From contig WNWL01000003.1 in NCBI GenBank assembly GCA_009733745.1, positions 620,001-684,000 on the forward strand: 64,000 nt of DNA, read 5' to 3'. This document shows, piece by piece, positions 9,372-17,812 of this stretch (the stretch's first letter is position 1; the number at the start of each line of letters is the position of its first letter). Made by a program: the position numbers and the translations under genes. Below the pieces are notes generated by a model. That model ran no database searches, was not told the DNA's origin, and saw nothing but the letters and a program-made list of their open reading frames with translations. Source of the DNA: Oceanobacillus sp. HTM 045 (GTDB taxonomy: Bacteria; Pseudomonadota; Alphaproteobacteria; Rhodobacterales; Rhodobacteraceae).

Positions 9372-10388
9372 TCACCCGCCCTCGATCACCTCCACCCCCA
9401 GCCGGGCATAGGCGGGCACCAGCGCGCCCATCGCCAGCCCCTTCTCGGGGTTGGAGGCGTTGCCGTCGAGCGCCCGGCGTTTCACGCCTTCGAGGATCGC
9501 CGCGAAGCGGAAGAAGGACCATGCCAGCATGGCCCGGAAGCCGGGAATGCCGTCGATGCCCATGCGCGCGCAGTAGCGGGCGACGTATTCCTCCTCGGTC
9601 GGGATGCCGAGGGCGGTGCGGTCGAGCCCCGCCAGCCCGCGGCCCACGTCGCCCGGCTCCATCCGCCAGGCCATGCACTGGTAGGCAAGGTCGGCGAAGG
9701 GGTGGCCGAGGGTGGAAAGCTCCCAGTCCAGCACCGCGATCACCCGCGCCGCGTCGGGCGCGTACATCAGGTTGTCGAGCCGGTAGTCGCCGTGGACGAG
9801 GCTGACCCGCCCGTCATCCTCGGGGAGGTTTTCGGTCAGCCACCCGATCAGCCGGTCCATGTCCGCCGAGGGGCCGGTCTGCGAGGCGCGGTACTGCTTG
9901 GTCCAGCGATCGAACTGGCGGGCGAAGTAGTTGCCGGGCTTGCCGAAATCGCCCAGCCCCACCGCCTCCGGGTCGACCGAATGGAGCGCGGCCAGCACCC
10001 AGTTCATGTCGTCGAAGATCGCGCCCCGCTCCTCGGGGGCGTGGCCGGGCAGGGACGGGTCGTTGAAGTTCCGCCCCTCCAGGTAGGCCATGACGTAGAA
10101 CACCGAGCCGATGACGCCCTCGTCCTCGCAGAGATGCAGCATCTCCGGCACCGGCACGCCGGAGCCCGCCAGCGCCGCCTGCACGCGGAATTCCCGGTCC
10201 ACCGCATGGGCGGATTTCAGCAACTCCCCCGGCGGCTTGCGGCGCAGGACGTAGCGGCCCGAGGGGGTCTCCATCAGGAAGGTCGGGTTGGACTGGCCGG
10301 TGTCGAACTTGTGGAAGGCGATGGGCCCCGCGAAGCCGGGGACGGTACCTTCGAGATAGGCGGCCAGCCGGTCCGCGTCGGGCGTCAT
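9372..10388 (-). CDS. APH-family phosphotransferase (ACAD10-like kinase)
   Basis: Kinase of the aminoglycoside/choline-kinase-like fold, about 338 residues. The nucleotide loop region is QSNPTFLMETPSGRYVLRRK, the catalytic loop VHGDYRLDNLMY, and the metal motif IAVLDWELSTLG. Close in pattern to the phosphotransferase domain of ACAD10-type proteins rather than to resistance enzymes. An ATG at 10388 sits 8 bases after GGAGG; an ATG at 10394 would overlap the permease stop. It ends the importer operon, so a role in phosphorylating the imported compound is a reasonable inference. Confidence 0.8.
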   Translation of the reverse strand: MTPDADRLAAYLEGTVPGFAGPIAFHKFDTGQSNPTFLMETPSGRYVLRRKPPGELLKSAHAVDREFRVQAALAGSGVPVPEMLHLCEDEGVIGSVFYVMAYLEGRNFNDPSLPGHAPEERGAIFDDMNWVLAALHSVDPEAVGLGDFGKPGNYFARQFDRWTKQYRASQTGPSADMDRLIGWLTENLPEDDGRVSLVHGDYRLDNLMYAPDAARVIAVLDWELSTLGHPFADLAYQCMAWRMEPGDVGRGLAGLDRTALGIPTEEEYVARYCARMGIDGIPGFRAMLAWSFFRFAAILEGVKRRALDGNASNPEKGLAMGALVPAYARLGVEVIEGG

Positions 10389-10390
10389 GC

Positions 10391-11194
10391 TCATTCCCTC
10401 CATGCGAGCAGCGCCCGCTCCGCCAGTCCGATCAGCCAGCTTGTCAGCACCCCGAGGATAGAAAGGATGATCACCCCGGCAAAGAGCCGCTCGAGGTCGT
10501 AGAGCGACCCGGCCTCCAGGATGTAGGCGCCGATGCCGTATTCCGCGCCCAGCATCTCCGCCGCGACCAGCAGGATGATGGCGATGGCGAGCGAGACGCG
10601 CAGCCCCGAGAGGATGCCGGGCAGCGCGCCGGGCAGGACGATCTTCCAGACGATCGAGAACCAGCCGAGCCCGAAGCTCTGCCCCATGCGGATCAGCCCG
10701 CGGTCCACGTTGTCGACCGCGCCGTAGGTGGCGACCACGGTGGGCGTGAAGGTGCCGAAGGCGATGAGGGCGTATTTCGAGCCCTCGCCGATGCCGAACC
10801 AGATCACGAACAGCGGCAGCAGCGCGATCTTCGGGATCGGGAAGATCGCCGCGACCAGCGGCACCAGCCCGGCGCGCACGAGGCTGAAGAGCCCGATCAG
10901 CACGCCGACGCCGATGCCCGCAACCGCGCCGATGGCCGCCCCCGCCGCAAGGCGTTCGAGCGAGGGAAGGAGGTGCTGCCAGAGCAGGCCGCTGTCGTAG
11001 AGGTCCACGAACACCTGACCCACGCCGGAGAGGCGGGGCAGGGTGAGGTTGCCGATCCAGCCGGTGCGGGTGCCGATCTCCCACGCGGCGAGCAGCACCG
11101 CGAAGACACTGAGGCCGACCCAGCGCACCGGCTTCGGCGCGAAGCCGCCGCCGCGGAAGGGGACTTCCCGGCCGGTCGCCTGGCGCTCAGGCAT
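10391..11194 (-). CDS. ABC transporter permease, NitT/TauT type
   Basis: Inner-membrane permease of 267 residues with about six hydrophobic segments. The cytoplasmic EAA loop (GALPGILSGLRVSLAIAIIL) is present. IGVLIGLFSLVRAGLVPLVA and FPIPKIALLPLFVIWFGIGE are typical of the SsuC/TauC/ThiX group. Its 5' end overlaps the ATPase gene by 8 bases, and the kinase gene follows directly. Confidence 0.88.
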   Translation of the reverse strand: MPERQATGREVPFRGGGFAPKPVRWVGLSVFAVLLAAWEIGTRTGWIGNLTLPRLSGVGQVFVDLYDSGLLWQHLLPSLERLAAGAAIGAVAGIGVGVLIGLFSLVRAGLVPLVAAIFPIPKIALLPLFVIWFGIGEGSKYALIAFGTFTPTVVATYGAVDNVDRGLIRMGQSFGLGWFSIVWKIVLPGALPGILSGLRVSLAIAIILLVAAEMLGAEYGIGAYILEAGSLYDLERLFAGVIILSILGVLTSWLIGLAERALLAWRE

Positions 11195-11951
11195 CCGCCA
11201 GGGTCCGGTCCGCCGCCGCGGCCTCGTCGCGGATCAGGTGCCAGAGATGCGCCTGCGCCTCGGCCACCTCGGGCGTCGCCGCGCTGCGCTCGCCCAGCGG
11301 GGTGGAGATCGTCACCACCTCCCGCACCCGGCCCGGCCGGCGCGACAGCACCGCGACCCGGTGGCCCAGCCGCACCGCCTCCGCGAGGTTGTGGGTGACG
11401 TAGACCGCGGTGAACGGCTCGCGCAGCCAGAGGCCGACGAGATCCTCCATCAGCAGCTCGCGGGTCTGCGCGTCCAGCGCCGAGAGCGGCTCGTCCAGCA
11501 GCATCACCGCCGGGCGCGTGGCAAGCGCGCGCGAGATCGCCACCCGCTGGCGCATCCCGCCGGAAAGCTGCCGGGGCAGGGCGCTGGCGAAGTCGGAAAG
11601 CCCCGTCCGCGCCAGCACGTCGGCGATCGCCTCGCGCCGCGCGGCGCGGCCGAGACGGCCTTCCAGCACCAGGCTGACATTGCCCGAGACCGTCCGCCAG
11701 GGCAGCAGGTTGAAGTGCTGGAAGACGAAGGAGATCGGGTTGAGGCACCCCTCCGGCACGTCGCCGCCGGTCAGCACGCGCCCCTCGGCGGGCTTCTCCA
11801 GCCCGCCGACCAGCCGCAGCAGGGTGGACTTGCCGCAGCCCGACGGGCCGACGAGGCACAAAACCTCCCCCGCCGCCACGTCGAGCGAGATGCGGTCGAG
11901 CACCGGGCCTCCGCCGTAGTGGTGGCCGACATTCTCGATGCGGAGTTCCAT
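11187..11951 (-). CDS. ABC transporter ATP-binding protein, NitT/TauT type
   Basis: ATPase of 254 residues. Walker A is GPSGCGKST, the Q-loop VFQHFNLLPW, the signature LSGGMRQRVAISRAL, Walker B VMLLDEPLSALD, and the switch His is in YVTHNLAEA. The family spans SsuB, TauB, NrtD and ThiZ; specificity cannot be assigned from this subunit. Confidence 0.92.
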   Translation of the reverse strand: MELRIENVGHHYGGGPVLDRISLDVAAGEVLCLVGPSGCGKSTLLRLVGGLEKPAEGRVLTGGDVPEGCLNPISFVFQHFNLLPWRTVSGNVSLVLEGRLGRAARREAIADVLARTGLSDFASALPRQLSGGMRQRVAISRALATRPAVMLLDEPLSALDAQTRELLMEDLVGLWLREPFTAVYVTHNLAEAVRLGHRVAVLSRRPGRVREVVTISTPLGERSAATPEVAEAQAHLWHLIRDEAAAADRTLADA

Positions 11952-11960
11952 CAGCCGGGT

Positions 11961-12974
11961 CTAGCGGGTCTCGACATAGCTCGCGTCGACCAGCGTCTCG
12001 ACGGTGATCTCCGGCTTGATCAGCCCCTCGGCCTGGAACCACGCGAGCTGGTCGGCGACCGAGCCCATGGTCAGCGCCGCGCCCTCGTTGACGCGCATCG
12101 CGCCGTTGCGGATCGACGGCGCGGCCTCCTCCAGCGGCTTGTCGGCGTAGACATACTTGTGGATCAGCGCGACCATCTCGTCGGCGGCGTCCTCGCCGGC
12201 GGTCCCGTCCACCAGCGCGGCGTTGAAGTCGGCCGCGCCCTTCGAGAAGGCGGCGAGGAAGGCCTCGGTCTTGGCCCGCTCGTCCGCGGCGTTGGCGGCG
12301 GAAGTGAAGACGGTGGTGACCTGGTAGTCCGGCAGGTAGTCGGCGACCTTGCCGATCTCCTTCACCGCGCCGCCGCCGATCAGCGCCTTTGCGATGTGCG
12401 GCACGATGGTCCAGGCGTCGATCTGGCCCGATTTCAGCGCGCCTATGATGGCGCCGACCTTCTGCAGCGGCTTGAAGGAGAGGTCGTCGATCCCCTCCGC
12501 CGCGGCGATCTTCGAGCCCATGTAGTGAAAGGACGAACCCGCCTGCGTGATACCGAAGCTCTTGGCCCCCAGCCCGGAGGGCGCGGTCAGCCCGGCCTCG
12601 AAGGCGGCGTTGGAGGCGAGGATGCTCTGCCCGTCGATCCCCTGCTCCTCCTGCAGCGCGCCGCCGATCACCTTCGCCGCGCCCTTCTCGGCGAGGTTGA
12701 TCAGCCCGCCGGTGATGGCGGTGACGCCGAAATCCGCGTCGCCCGAGGCGATGGCCACGGCCATCGGCTGCGCCGCCTGGAAGAAGGTGAACTCCACGTC
12801 GAGCCCGGCCTCGGCGAAATAGCCGCGCTCGAAGGCGACGAAGCTGGCCGCGTGGCTGGTGAAGCGCAGCGCGCCGACATTGACCTTCGTGGCGGCGCGG
12901 GCCGGGGCGGCGAGCATCGCGGTGGTTCCCGCGAGCCCGGCGAGCGCGCCGCGGCGGGTGATCTGGATAGGCAT
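11961..12974 (-). CDS. ABC substrate-binding protein, NMT1/THI5-like, Tat-type signal
   Basis: Periplasmic binding protein of 337 residues. The N terminus ITRRGALAGLAG has a twin-arginine pattern with an AARA cleavage region. The mature domain begins VNVGALRFTSHAASFVAFER and contains GYFAEAGLDVEFTF, typical of NMT1/SsuA-like proteins that bind sulfonates, nitrate, or thiamine pyrimidine precursors. The start at 12974 follows GGGAGGACGG. It heads the leftward importer operon, 136 bases from the divergent TrpF-like gene, so shared regulation is likely. Confidence 0.87.
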   Translation of the reverse strand: MPIQITRRGALAGLAGTTAMLAAPARAATKVNVGALRFTSHAASFVAFERGYFAEAGLDVEFTFFQAAQPMAVAIASGDADFGVTAITGGLINLAEKGAAKVIGGALQEEQGIDGQSILASNAAFEAGLTAPSGLGAKSFGITQAGSSFHYMGSKIAAAEGIDDLSFKPLQKVGAIIGALKSGQIDAWTIVPHIAKALIGGGAVKEIGKVADYLPDYQVTTVFTSAANAADERAKTEAFLAAFSKGAADFNAALVDGTAGEDAADEMVALIHKYVYADKPLEEAAPSIRNGAMRVNEGAALTMGSVADQLAWFQAEGLIKPEITVETLVDASYVETR

Positions 12975-13110
12975 GGTCCGTCCTCCCGATGGTGTTTGCG
13001 CCCGGTTGTCCGCCCCGCGCCGCGCGGCGTCAACCCGTTTGCGCGAAGGGGTCGCCTGCCCGGTCCGGTCGGGGTGGATTTCCCGCGCGGCCCGTGGAAC
13101 ATGGGCGGTC

Positions 13111-13764
13111 ATGGTTCGGACCCGCGTGAAGATCTGCTGCATCACCTCGCCGGAGGAAGCCGCCCTGGCCGCGCGCCACGGGGCGGACCTGCTCGGTCTC
13201 GTCGGCCCGATGCCGACGGGCGTCGGCCCGATCACGCTGGAGCGGGTCCGCGAGGTCGCGCGCACCGCCCCGCCCTGGGCCGAGCCGGTGCTGCTCTCCT
13301 CCGCCGAGACGGCGGAGGGGCTTGCCGCGGACGTGGAGGCATCGGGCGTGCGCACCGTGCAGGTGGTGCGCCATGTCGCGCCGGAGGTGCTGCCGGCGCT
13401 GCGCGCGCTGATACCCGGCATCCGCATCCTGCAGGTGCTCCATGTCGAGGGGCCGGCGACGCTGGACCTGGTGGAAGGCTACGCCCGCGCCTCGGATGCG
13501 CTTCTGCTCGATTCCGGCCGCCCCTCGGTGGAGGAGTTCGGTGGCACCGGGCGGGTGCATGACTGGTCGGTCAGCGCGGAGATCGTGCGCCGCTCGCCGG
13601 TTCCCGTCTTCCTCGCGGGCGGGCTGAAGCCCGGCAACGTGGGCGAGGCGATCCGGGTGGTGCGGCCCTTCGGGGTGGACATCTGCTCCGGCATCCGGCC
13701 CGAGGCGGGGCGGCTGCACGAGACCTTGCTCCGGGCGTTCATGGGAGGGGTCGCCGCCGCATGA
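13111..13764 (+). CDS. Phosphoribosylanthranilate isomerase-like (TrpF-like) protein
   Basis: TIM-barrel protein of 217 residues in the TrpF family. The strand with the catalytic Cys is kept (VKICCITSPEEA, where TrpF has KICGIT), as are ALLLDSG (acid Asp), GGTGRVHDW and FLAGGLKPGNV. The TrpF segment after the second strand is replaced by GLVGPMPTGVGPI and the end reads VDICSGIRPEAG, so the substrate pocket differs. Its stop overlaps the next start (ATGA). No trp genes are nearby; the nucleoside-enzyme operon suggests a related Amadori-type or sugar-phosphate isomerisation. Exact function unknown. Confidence 0.75.
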   Translation: MVRTRVKICCITSPEEAALAARHGADLLGLVGPMPTGVGPITLERVREVARTAPPWAEPVLLSSAETAEGLAADVEASGVRTVQVVRHVAPEVLPALRALIPGIRILQVLHVEGPATLDLVEGYARASDALLLDSGRPSVEEFGGTGRVHDWSVSAEIVRRSPVPVFLAGGLKPGNVGEAIRVVRPFGVDICSGIRPEAGRLHETLLRAFMGGVAAA

Positions 13765-14636
13765 CCATCCTCAATCTCGGTTCGATCAACATCGACATCG
13801 TCTACCGCGTGCCGCACATCCCCGCGCCGGGCGAGACGCTGGCGGCGACCGGCTACAGCAAGGGCCTCGGCGGCAAGGGCGCCAACATGTCGATGGCCGC
13901 GGTCGCGGGCGGCGGGCAGGTGCTGCATGTCGGCTGCGTCGGCGCCGATGGCGACTGGTGCGTCGAGCAGCTGGAGCGCTGGGGCGTGGACTGCGCCAGC
14001 GTGGTCGCGGTGAGCGGGCCGACCGGGCACGCGGTGATCTGCGTGGACGATCTCGGCGAGAACTCAATCGTCATCCACCCCGGCGCCAACCGGATGCTGA
14101 CCCACGACCTGGTCGACGACGCGCTGACCCGGATCCGCAAGGGCTGGCTGCTGCTGCAGAACGAGACCAATCTCAGGGTCTACGCCGCCGAGCAGGCCAA
14201 GATGCGCGGGCTGCGCGTCGCCTACGCCGCCGCGCCCTTCGACGCGGAGGCGGCGCAGGAGATGCTGCCCCATGTCGACCTTCTCGCCGTCAACGCCGTG
14301 GAGGCGGAGCAACTCGGCCGCGCGATGGGCACCTTCCCCGAAAGCCTGCCGGTGGAGGAGGTGCTGATCACGAAGGGTGCCGAGGGCGCGGTCTGGCGCG
14401 GGCAGGGCGAGCGGGTGGAACTGCCCGCCCACCCGGTCGAGGCGGTGGACACGACCGGGGCGGGCGATACCTTCCTCGGCGTCTTCCTTGGCCGGATCGA
14501 CAGCGACAAGTACCCGGAAGCCGCGATGGAGCGCGCCCTTGCCGCCGCCGCGATCCAGGTGACCCGGCCGGGCGCGGCGAGCGCGATCCCGACGCCGGCG
14601 GAAATCGACAAGTTCCTGATGGAGCGGGGAAAGTGA
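13761..14636 (+). CDS. PfkB family carbohydrate/nucleoside kinase
   Basis: Ribokinase-fold kinase of 291 residues. PfkB motif 1 region is GLGGKGANMSMAAVAGG; motif 2 with the catalytic Asp is VDTTGAGDTFLGVFLG near residue 230. The N terminus (LNLGSINIDIVYRV) is typical for ribokinases. It overlaps both neighbours by four bases (ATGA upstream, GTGA downstream), so the three are translationally coupled. Phosphorylation of ribose released by the downstream hydrolase, or of a nucleoside itself, fits the context. Confidence 0.87.
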   Translation: MTILNLGSINIDIVYRVPHIPAPGETLAATGYSKGLGGKGANMSMAAVAGGGQVLHVGCVGADGDWCVEQLERWGVDCASVVAVSGPTGHAVICVDDLGENSIVIHPGANRMLTHDLVDDALTRIRKGWLLLQNETNLRVYAAEQAKMRGLRVAYAAAPFDAEAAQEMLPHVDLLAVNAVEAEQLGRAMGTFPESLPVEEVLITKGAEGAVWRGQGERVELPAHPVEAVDTTGAGDTFLGVFLGRIDSDKYPEAAMERALAAAAIQVTRPGAASAIPTPAEIDKFLMERGK

Positions 14637-15580
14637 CCCACAAGATCATCATCGACACCGACCCCGGCATCGACGACGCGATGGCGATCCATTTCGCGCT
14701 GGCGGAGCCGTCGATCGAGCTGGTCGGGCTCACGTCCATCTACGGCAACGTCACCACCTCGCAGGCGACGCGCAACGCGCTGCGGCTGGTAGAGATGGGC
14801 TGCCAGCGCGTGCCGGTGGCCGAGGGCGCCTATGCGCCGCTCGCCATCGAGGCCAAGCCGCCGGCGCATTTCGTGCACGGGCCGGAGGGCTTCGGCGAGA
14901 TCCCGGCGGAGACGCCGCGCGGCATCCCCGACAAGCGCGCCGCCGCCCGCTTCCTCGCCGAGACCTGCGCCGCGAGCCCCGGCGAGATCGTCATCTGCGC
15001 CGTCGGCCCGCTGACCAACCTCGCCGTGGCGCTGCGCGACCACCCGGAGATCACCCGAACCGTGAAGGAGGTGGTGATCATGGGCGGTAGCGTCCGCGCG
15101 CCGGGGAATGTCTCCAGGACGGCGGAGGCGAACATCTGGAACGACCCGCACGCGGCGGATGCCGTCCTCTCCGCCGACTGGCCGGTGCGGATGATCGGCC
15201 TCGACGTGACCCAGCCGGTGCGCTGCTCCCGCGCGGATTTCGCGGAACTGGCCGAGGCCGCGCCGGTGATCGGCGGGTTCCTGAACCGCGCGGCGGATTT
15301 CTACTTCCACTTCCACGTCCAGCAGCGCGGCTTCGACGGCTGCTACATGCACGACCCGACCGCCGTGATCGCCATCACCAACCCGGAGCTCTTCACCTTC
15401 GAGGACGCGCCCGTGCGCGTGCCGGTCGAGGGCGAGGATATCGGGCGCACCGTCGCCGACCCCTCGCGCGGCACGAGGCCGGTGGGCCTCGGCATGGGGG
15501 TGGACGCGCAGGCGGTGCGCGAGAGGTTCCTTGGCGTCATCCGCGAGGCCGACGCTTGCCGCGCCCGCCAGAGCGGTTAA
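14633..15580 (+). CDS. Inosine/uridine-preferring nucleoside hydrolase family
   Basis: N-ribohydrolase of 315 residues, expected to split ribonucleosides into base and ribose. The calcium-binding motif is intact at the N terminus (IDTDPGIDDAMA); VVIMGGSVRAPGN, AEANIWNDPHAAD and YMHDPTAVIA supply the other metal and ribose ligands. The start is GTG at 14633, overlapping the kinase stop, with GGAGCGGGG upstream. There is no signal peptide, so the substrate must first be imported. Confidence 0.9.
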   Translation: MTHKIIIDTDPGIDDAMAIHFALAEPSIELVGLTSIYGNVTTSQATRNALRLVEMGCQRVPVAEGAYAPLAIEAKPPAHFVHGPEGFGEIPAETPRGIPDKRAAARFLAETCAASPGEIVICAVGPLTNLAVALRDHPEITRTVKEVVIMGGSVRAPGNVSRTAEANIWNDPHAADAVLSADWPVRMIGLDVTQPVRCSRADFAELAEAAPVIGGFLNRAADFYFHFHVQQRGFDGCYMHDPTAVIAITNPELFTFEDAPVRVPVEGEDIGRTVADPSRGTRPVGLGMGVDAQAVRERFLGVIREADACRARQSG

Positions 15581-15609
15581 CACTCGCTGCAACCGCCGGA
15601 GGAAGACCC

Positions 15610-16449
15610 ATGTTCGAGATTCGCACCGTCTCCTGCACCAGCCCGGACGCGCCCGCGGAGTTCACCCGCAGCCTGCGCGAGACCGGCTTCGGGGTGCTCA
15701 CCGACCACCCGATCGGGCAGGACCGGATCGAGGAGGTCTATGCCGCCTGGAAGGCCTTCTTCGATGGCGAGGGCAAGCTGGACTGGGCGGTCGACCCGAA
15801 GCGGCAGGACGGCTACTTCCCGTTCCGCTCGGAGAACGCCAAGGACAGCCCGGTCAAGGACCTGAAGGAGTTCTACCATGTCTACCCCGACGGCCGCGTG
15901 CCGCCGGAGCTGGAGGCGATGACCCGCAGGCTCCATGCCGACCTCACCGCCATCGGCGCGATGCTGCTCGGCTGGATCCAGGACAACACGCCCGAGGAGG
16001 TGAAGGCGGGCTTCTCCGAGCCGCTGCCGGACATGCTGAAGGGCTCGCAGCAGAACCTGCTCCGCATCCTGCACTACCCGGCGCTGGAGGCCGCGCCCGA
16101 ACCCGGCGCGGTGCGCGCCGCGGCGCATGGCGACATCAACCTGATCACGGTGCTGCTGGCGGGCTCCGCCCCCGGGCTGGAAGCGATGGACACGTCCGGC
16201 ACCTATCACGAGGTGCCCTGCGACCCCGGCATGATCGCGATCAATGTCGGCGACATGCTGGAGATGGCCTCGGGCGGCTACTACCCGAGCACGGTGCACC
16301 GGGTGGTGAACCCGTCCGAAGGCGACCGCTCGGCGCGGATGTCGATGCCGATGTTCCTGCACCCGCGCCCGGAGGTCGTCCTCAAGCCCGGCACCACGGC
16401 GGACGATTTCCTGACGCAGCGCCTGCGCGAGATCGGCCTCAAGGCCTGA
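15610..16449 (+). CDS. 2-oxoglutarate/Fe(II) oxygenase, isopenicillin N synthase-like
   Basis: Non-haem iron dioxygenase of 279 residues. The iron facial triad is visible: HGDIN (His and Asp) and STVHRVVNP (distal His), followed by the 2-oxoglutarate-binding Arg in ARMSMPMF. The N-terminal DIOX_N-type region is present (FTRSLRETGFGVLTDHPI). In this superfamily are thymine 7-hydroxylase and pyrimidine nucleoside dioxygenases, which makes oxidation of a nucleobase or nucleoside attractive here. The ATG at 15610 follows GGAGGAAG; 29 bases separate it from the hydrolase gene. Confidence 0.87.
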   Translation: MFEIRTVSCTSPDAPAEFTRSLRETGFGVLTDHPIGQDRIEEVYAAWKAFFDGEGKLDWAVDPKRQDGYFPFRSENAKDSPVKDLKEFYHVYPDGRVPPELEAMTRRLHADLTAIGAMLLGWIQDNTPEEVKAGFSEPLPDMLKGSQQNLLRILHYPALEAAPEPGAVRAAAHGDINLITVLLAGSAPGLEAMDTSGTYHEVPCDPGMIAINVGDMLEMASGGYYPSTVHRVVNPSEGDRSARMSMPMFLHPRPEVVLKPGTTADDFLTQRLREIGLKA

Positions 16450-16499
16450 AACGACCCGAAAGCCGGCACCAGAAGCCGGCACCATGACAGGAGGTACTC

Positions 16500-17498
16500 A
16501 TGCGTCTTCTCAGCTTCCTCGCGGGCCTTGCGCTCGCGCTCTGGGCCACGCTCGCCCCGGCGCAGGACTTCAAGCCCGCCGTTGTCTTCGACATGGGCGG
16601 CAAGTTCGACAAGTCGTTCAACGAGGGCGTCTGGAACGGCGTCTCGAAGTTCATCGAGGAAACCGGCGTCGAGGTGATGGAGTTCGAGGTCACCACCGAG
16701 ACCCAGCGCGAGCAGGCCATGCGCCGCATGGTCGAGCGCGGCGCGACGCTGGTGCTCGGCGTCGGCTTCGCCCAGGCGGACGCGATCGACGCCGTGGCGA
16801 AGGACTACCCTGACGTCCAGTTCGCGATCATCGACGTGTTCTGGCTCGATCAGCCGAACCTGCGCCAGTACCAGTTCCGCGAGCACGAGGGCTCCTACCT
16901 CGTCGGCGTCGCGGCGGCGCTGACCTCCGAGACCGGAAAGGTCGGCTTCATCGGCGGCATGGACATCCCGCTGATCCGCAAGTTCGCCTGCGGCTACGTG
17001 CAGGGCGCCAAGGCGGCGCGGCCGGACATCGAGATCTTCGAGAACATGACCGGCACCACGCCCGCCGCATGGAACGACCCGACCAAGGGCGCCGAGCTGG
17101 CGCAAAGCCAGATGGACCGCGGCGCGGACGTGATCTACCACGCCGCCGGCGGCACCGGTCTCGGCGTGATCCGCGCCGTTGCGGACGCGGGCGAGCTGGC
17201 CATCGGCGTCGACAGCAACCAGAACGGCCTCGCGCCGGGCAACGTGCTGACCTCGATGCTGAAGCGCGTCGACGTCGCCGCCTACGACACGCTGATGGAC
17301 GCGATGAACGGCGAGTTCTCGCCCGGCGTCGTGGTGCTCGGCCTCGCCGAGGACGGCGTCGACTGGGCGCTCGACGAGCACAACGCCGACCTGATCACCC
17401 CCGAGGTCAAGGCCGCGATCGAGGCCGCCAAGGCCGCCATCGTCGCCGGCGAGGTGAAGGTCCACGACTACGAGGCCGACGGCACCTGCCCGTTCTGA
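16500..17498 (+). CDS. BMP/PnrA-like nucleoside-type substrate-binding protein
   Basis: Periplasmic binding protein of 332 residues in the Bmp/Med/PnrA family, whose studied members bind purine nucleosides. The signal peptide MRLLSFLAGLALALWATLAPAQ has no lipobox Cys. Signatures are VVFDMGGKFDKSFNEGVWNG, VLGVGFAQADA, KVGFIGGMDIPL and YHAAGGTGLGVI. It is the last gene of the nucleoside-enzyme operon and follows AGGAGG. No cognate permease or ATPase of the BMP type is in the window, so it either serves a distant transporter or a receptor. Confidence 0.88.
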   Translation: MRLLSFLAGLALALWATLAPAQDFKPAVVFDMGGKFDKSFNEGVWNGVSKFIEETGVEVMEFEVTTETQREQAMRRMVERGATLVLGVGFAQADAIDAVAKDYPDVQFAIIDVFWLDQPNLRQYQFREHEGSYLVGVAAALTSETGKVGFIGGMDIPLIRKFACGYVQGAKAARPDIEIFENMTGTTPAAWNDPTKGAELAQSQMDRGADVIYHAAGGTGLGVIRAVADAGELAIGVDSNQNGLAPGNVLTSMLKRVDVAAYDTLMDAMNGEFSPGVVVLGLAEDGVDWALDEHNADLITPEVKAAIEAAKAAIVAGEVKVHDYEADGTCPF

Positions 17499-17503
17499 GC
17501 CTG

Positions 17504-17540
17504 ACGGCCCGCCCGGCCATGCGAGCTGGGCGGGCCGTTT
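17504..17540 (+). terminator. Rho-independent-like terminator after nucleoside operon
   Basis: ACGGCCCGCCC pairs perfectly with GGGCGGGCCGT (11 bp stem), ending in TTT, 5 bases after the BMP gene stop. Confidence 0.7.
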
Positions 17541-17608
17541 CCCGCCCGATGACCTCCGCAGCGCATCTGCTGCGAGCCAGTCCGGGCGCACCCCGACCGA
17601 TTCTCAGC

Positions 17609-17762
17609 CCGGGCGACCAGCCCGGGCCACGCCCGGCCCTCCCGGGGGCCGGGCGTTTTGCGACCTTGCAATAGGATCGGATGGCGGGAGGGGTTGCTGC
17701 CATAAATCAAGCAACCTCGAAGCAGCACTACGCCCGACCAGGGCCGGTCGTGTCTCTCCGCG
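17609..17762 (+). repeat. Family-1 intergenic repeat, long copy A
   Basis: GC-rich repeat starting GGGCGACCAGCCCGGGCC, with an internal hairpin ACGCCCGGCCC/GGGCCGGGCG, a middle portion with ATAAATCAAGCAA, and an end CGCCCGACCAGGGCCGGTCG. It fills the gap between the convergent BMP and TetR genes. With the terminator it explains this 314-base gap. Confidence 0.85.
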
Positions 17763-17812
17763 CTGATCTCTGGGCGCGGTAGCGGCCCCAAGCGGCCCGC
17801 TCCCAGACCCCC

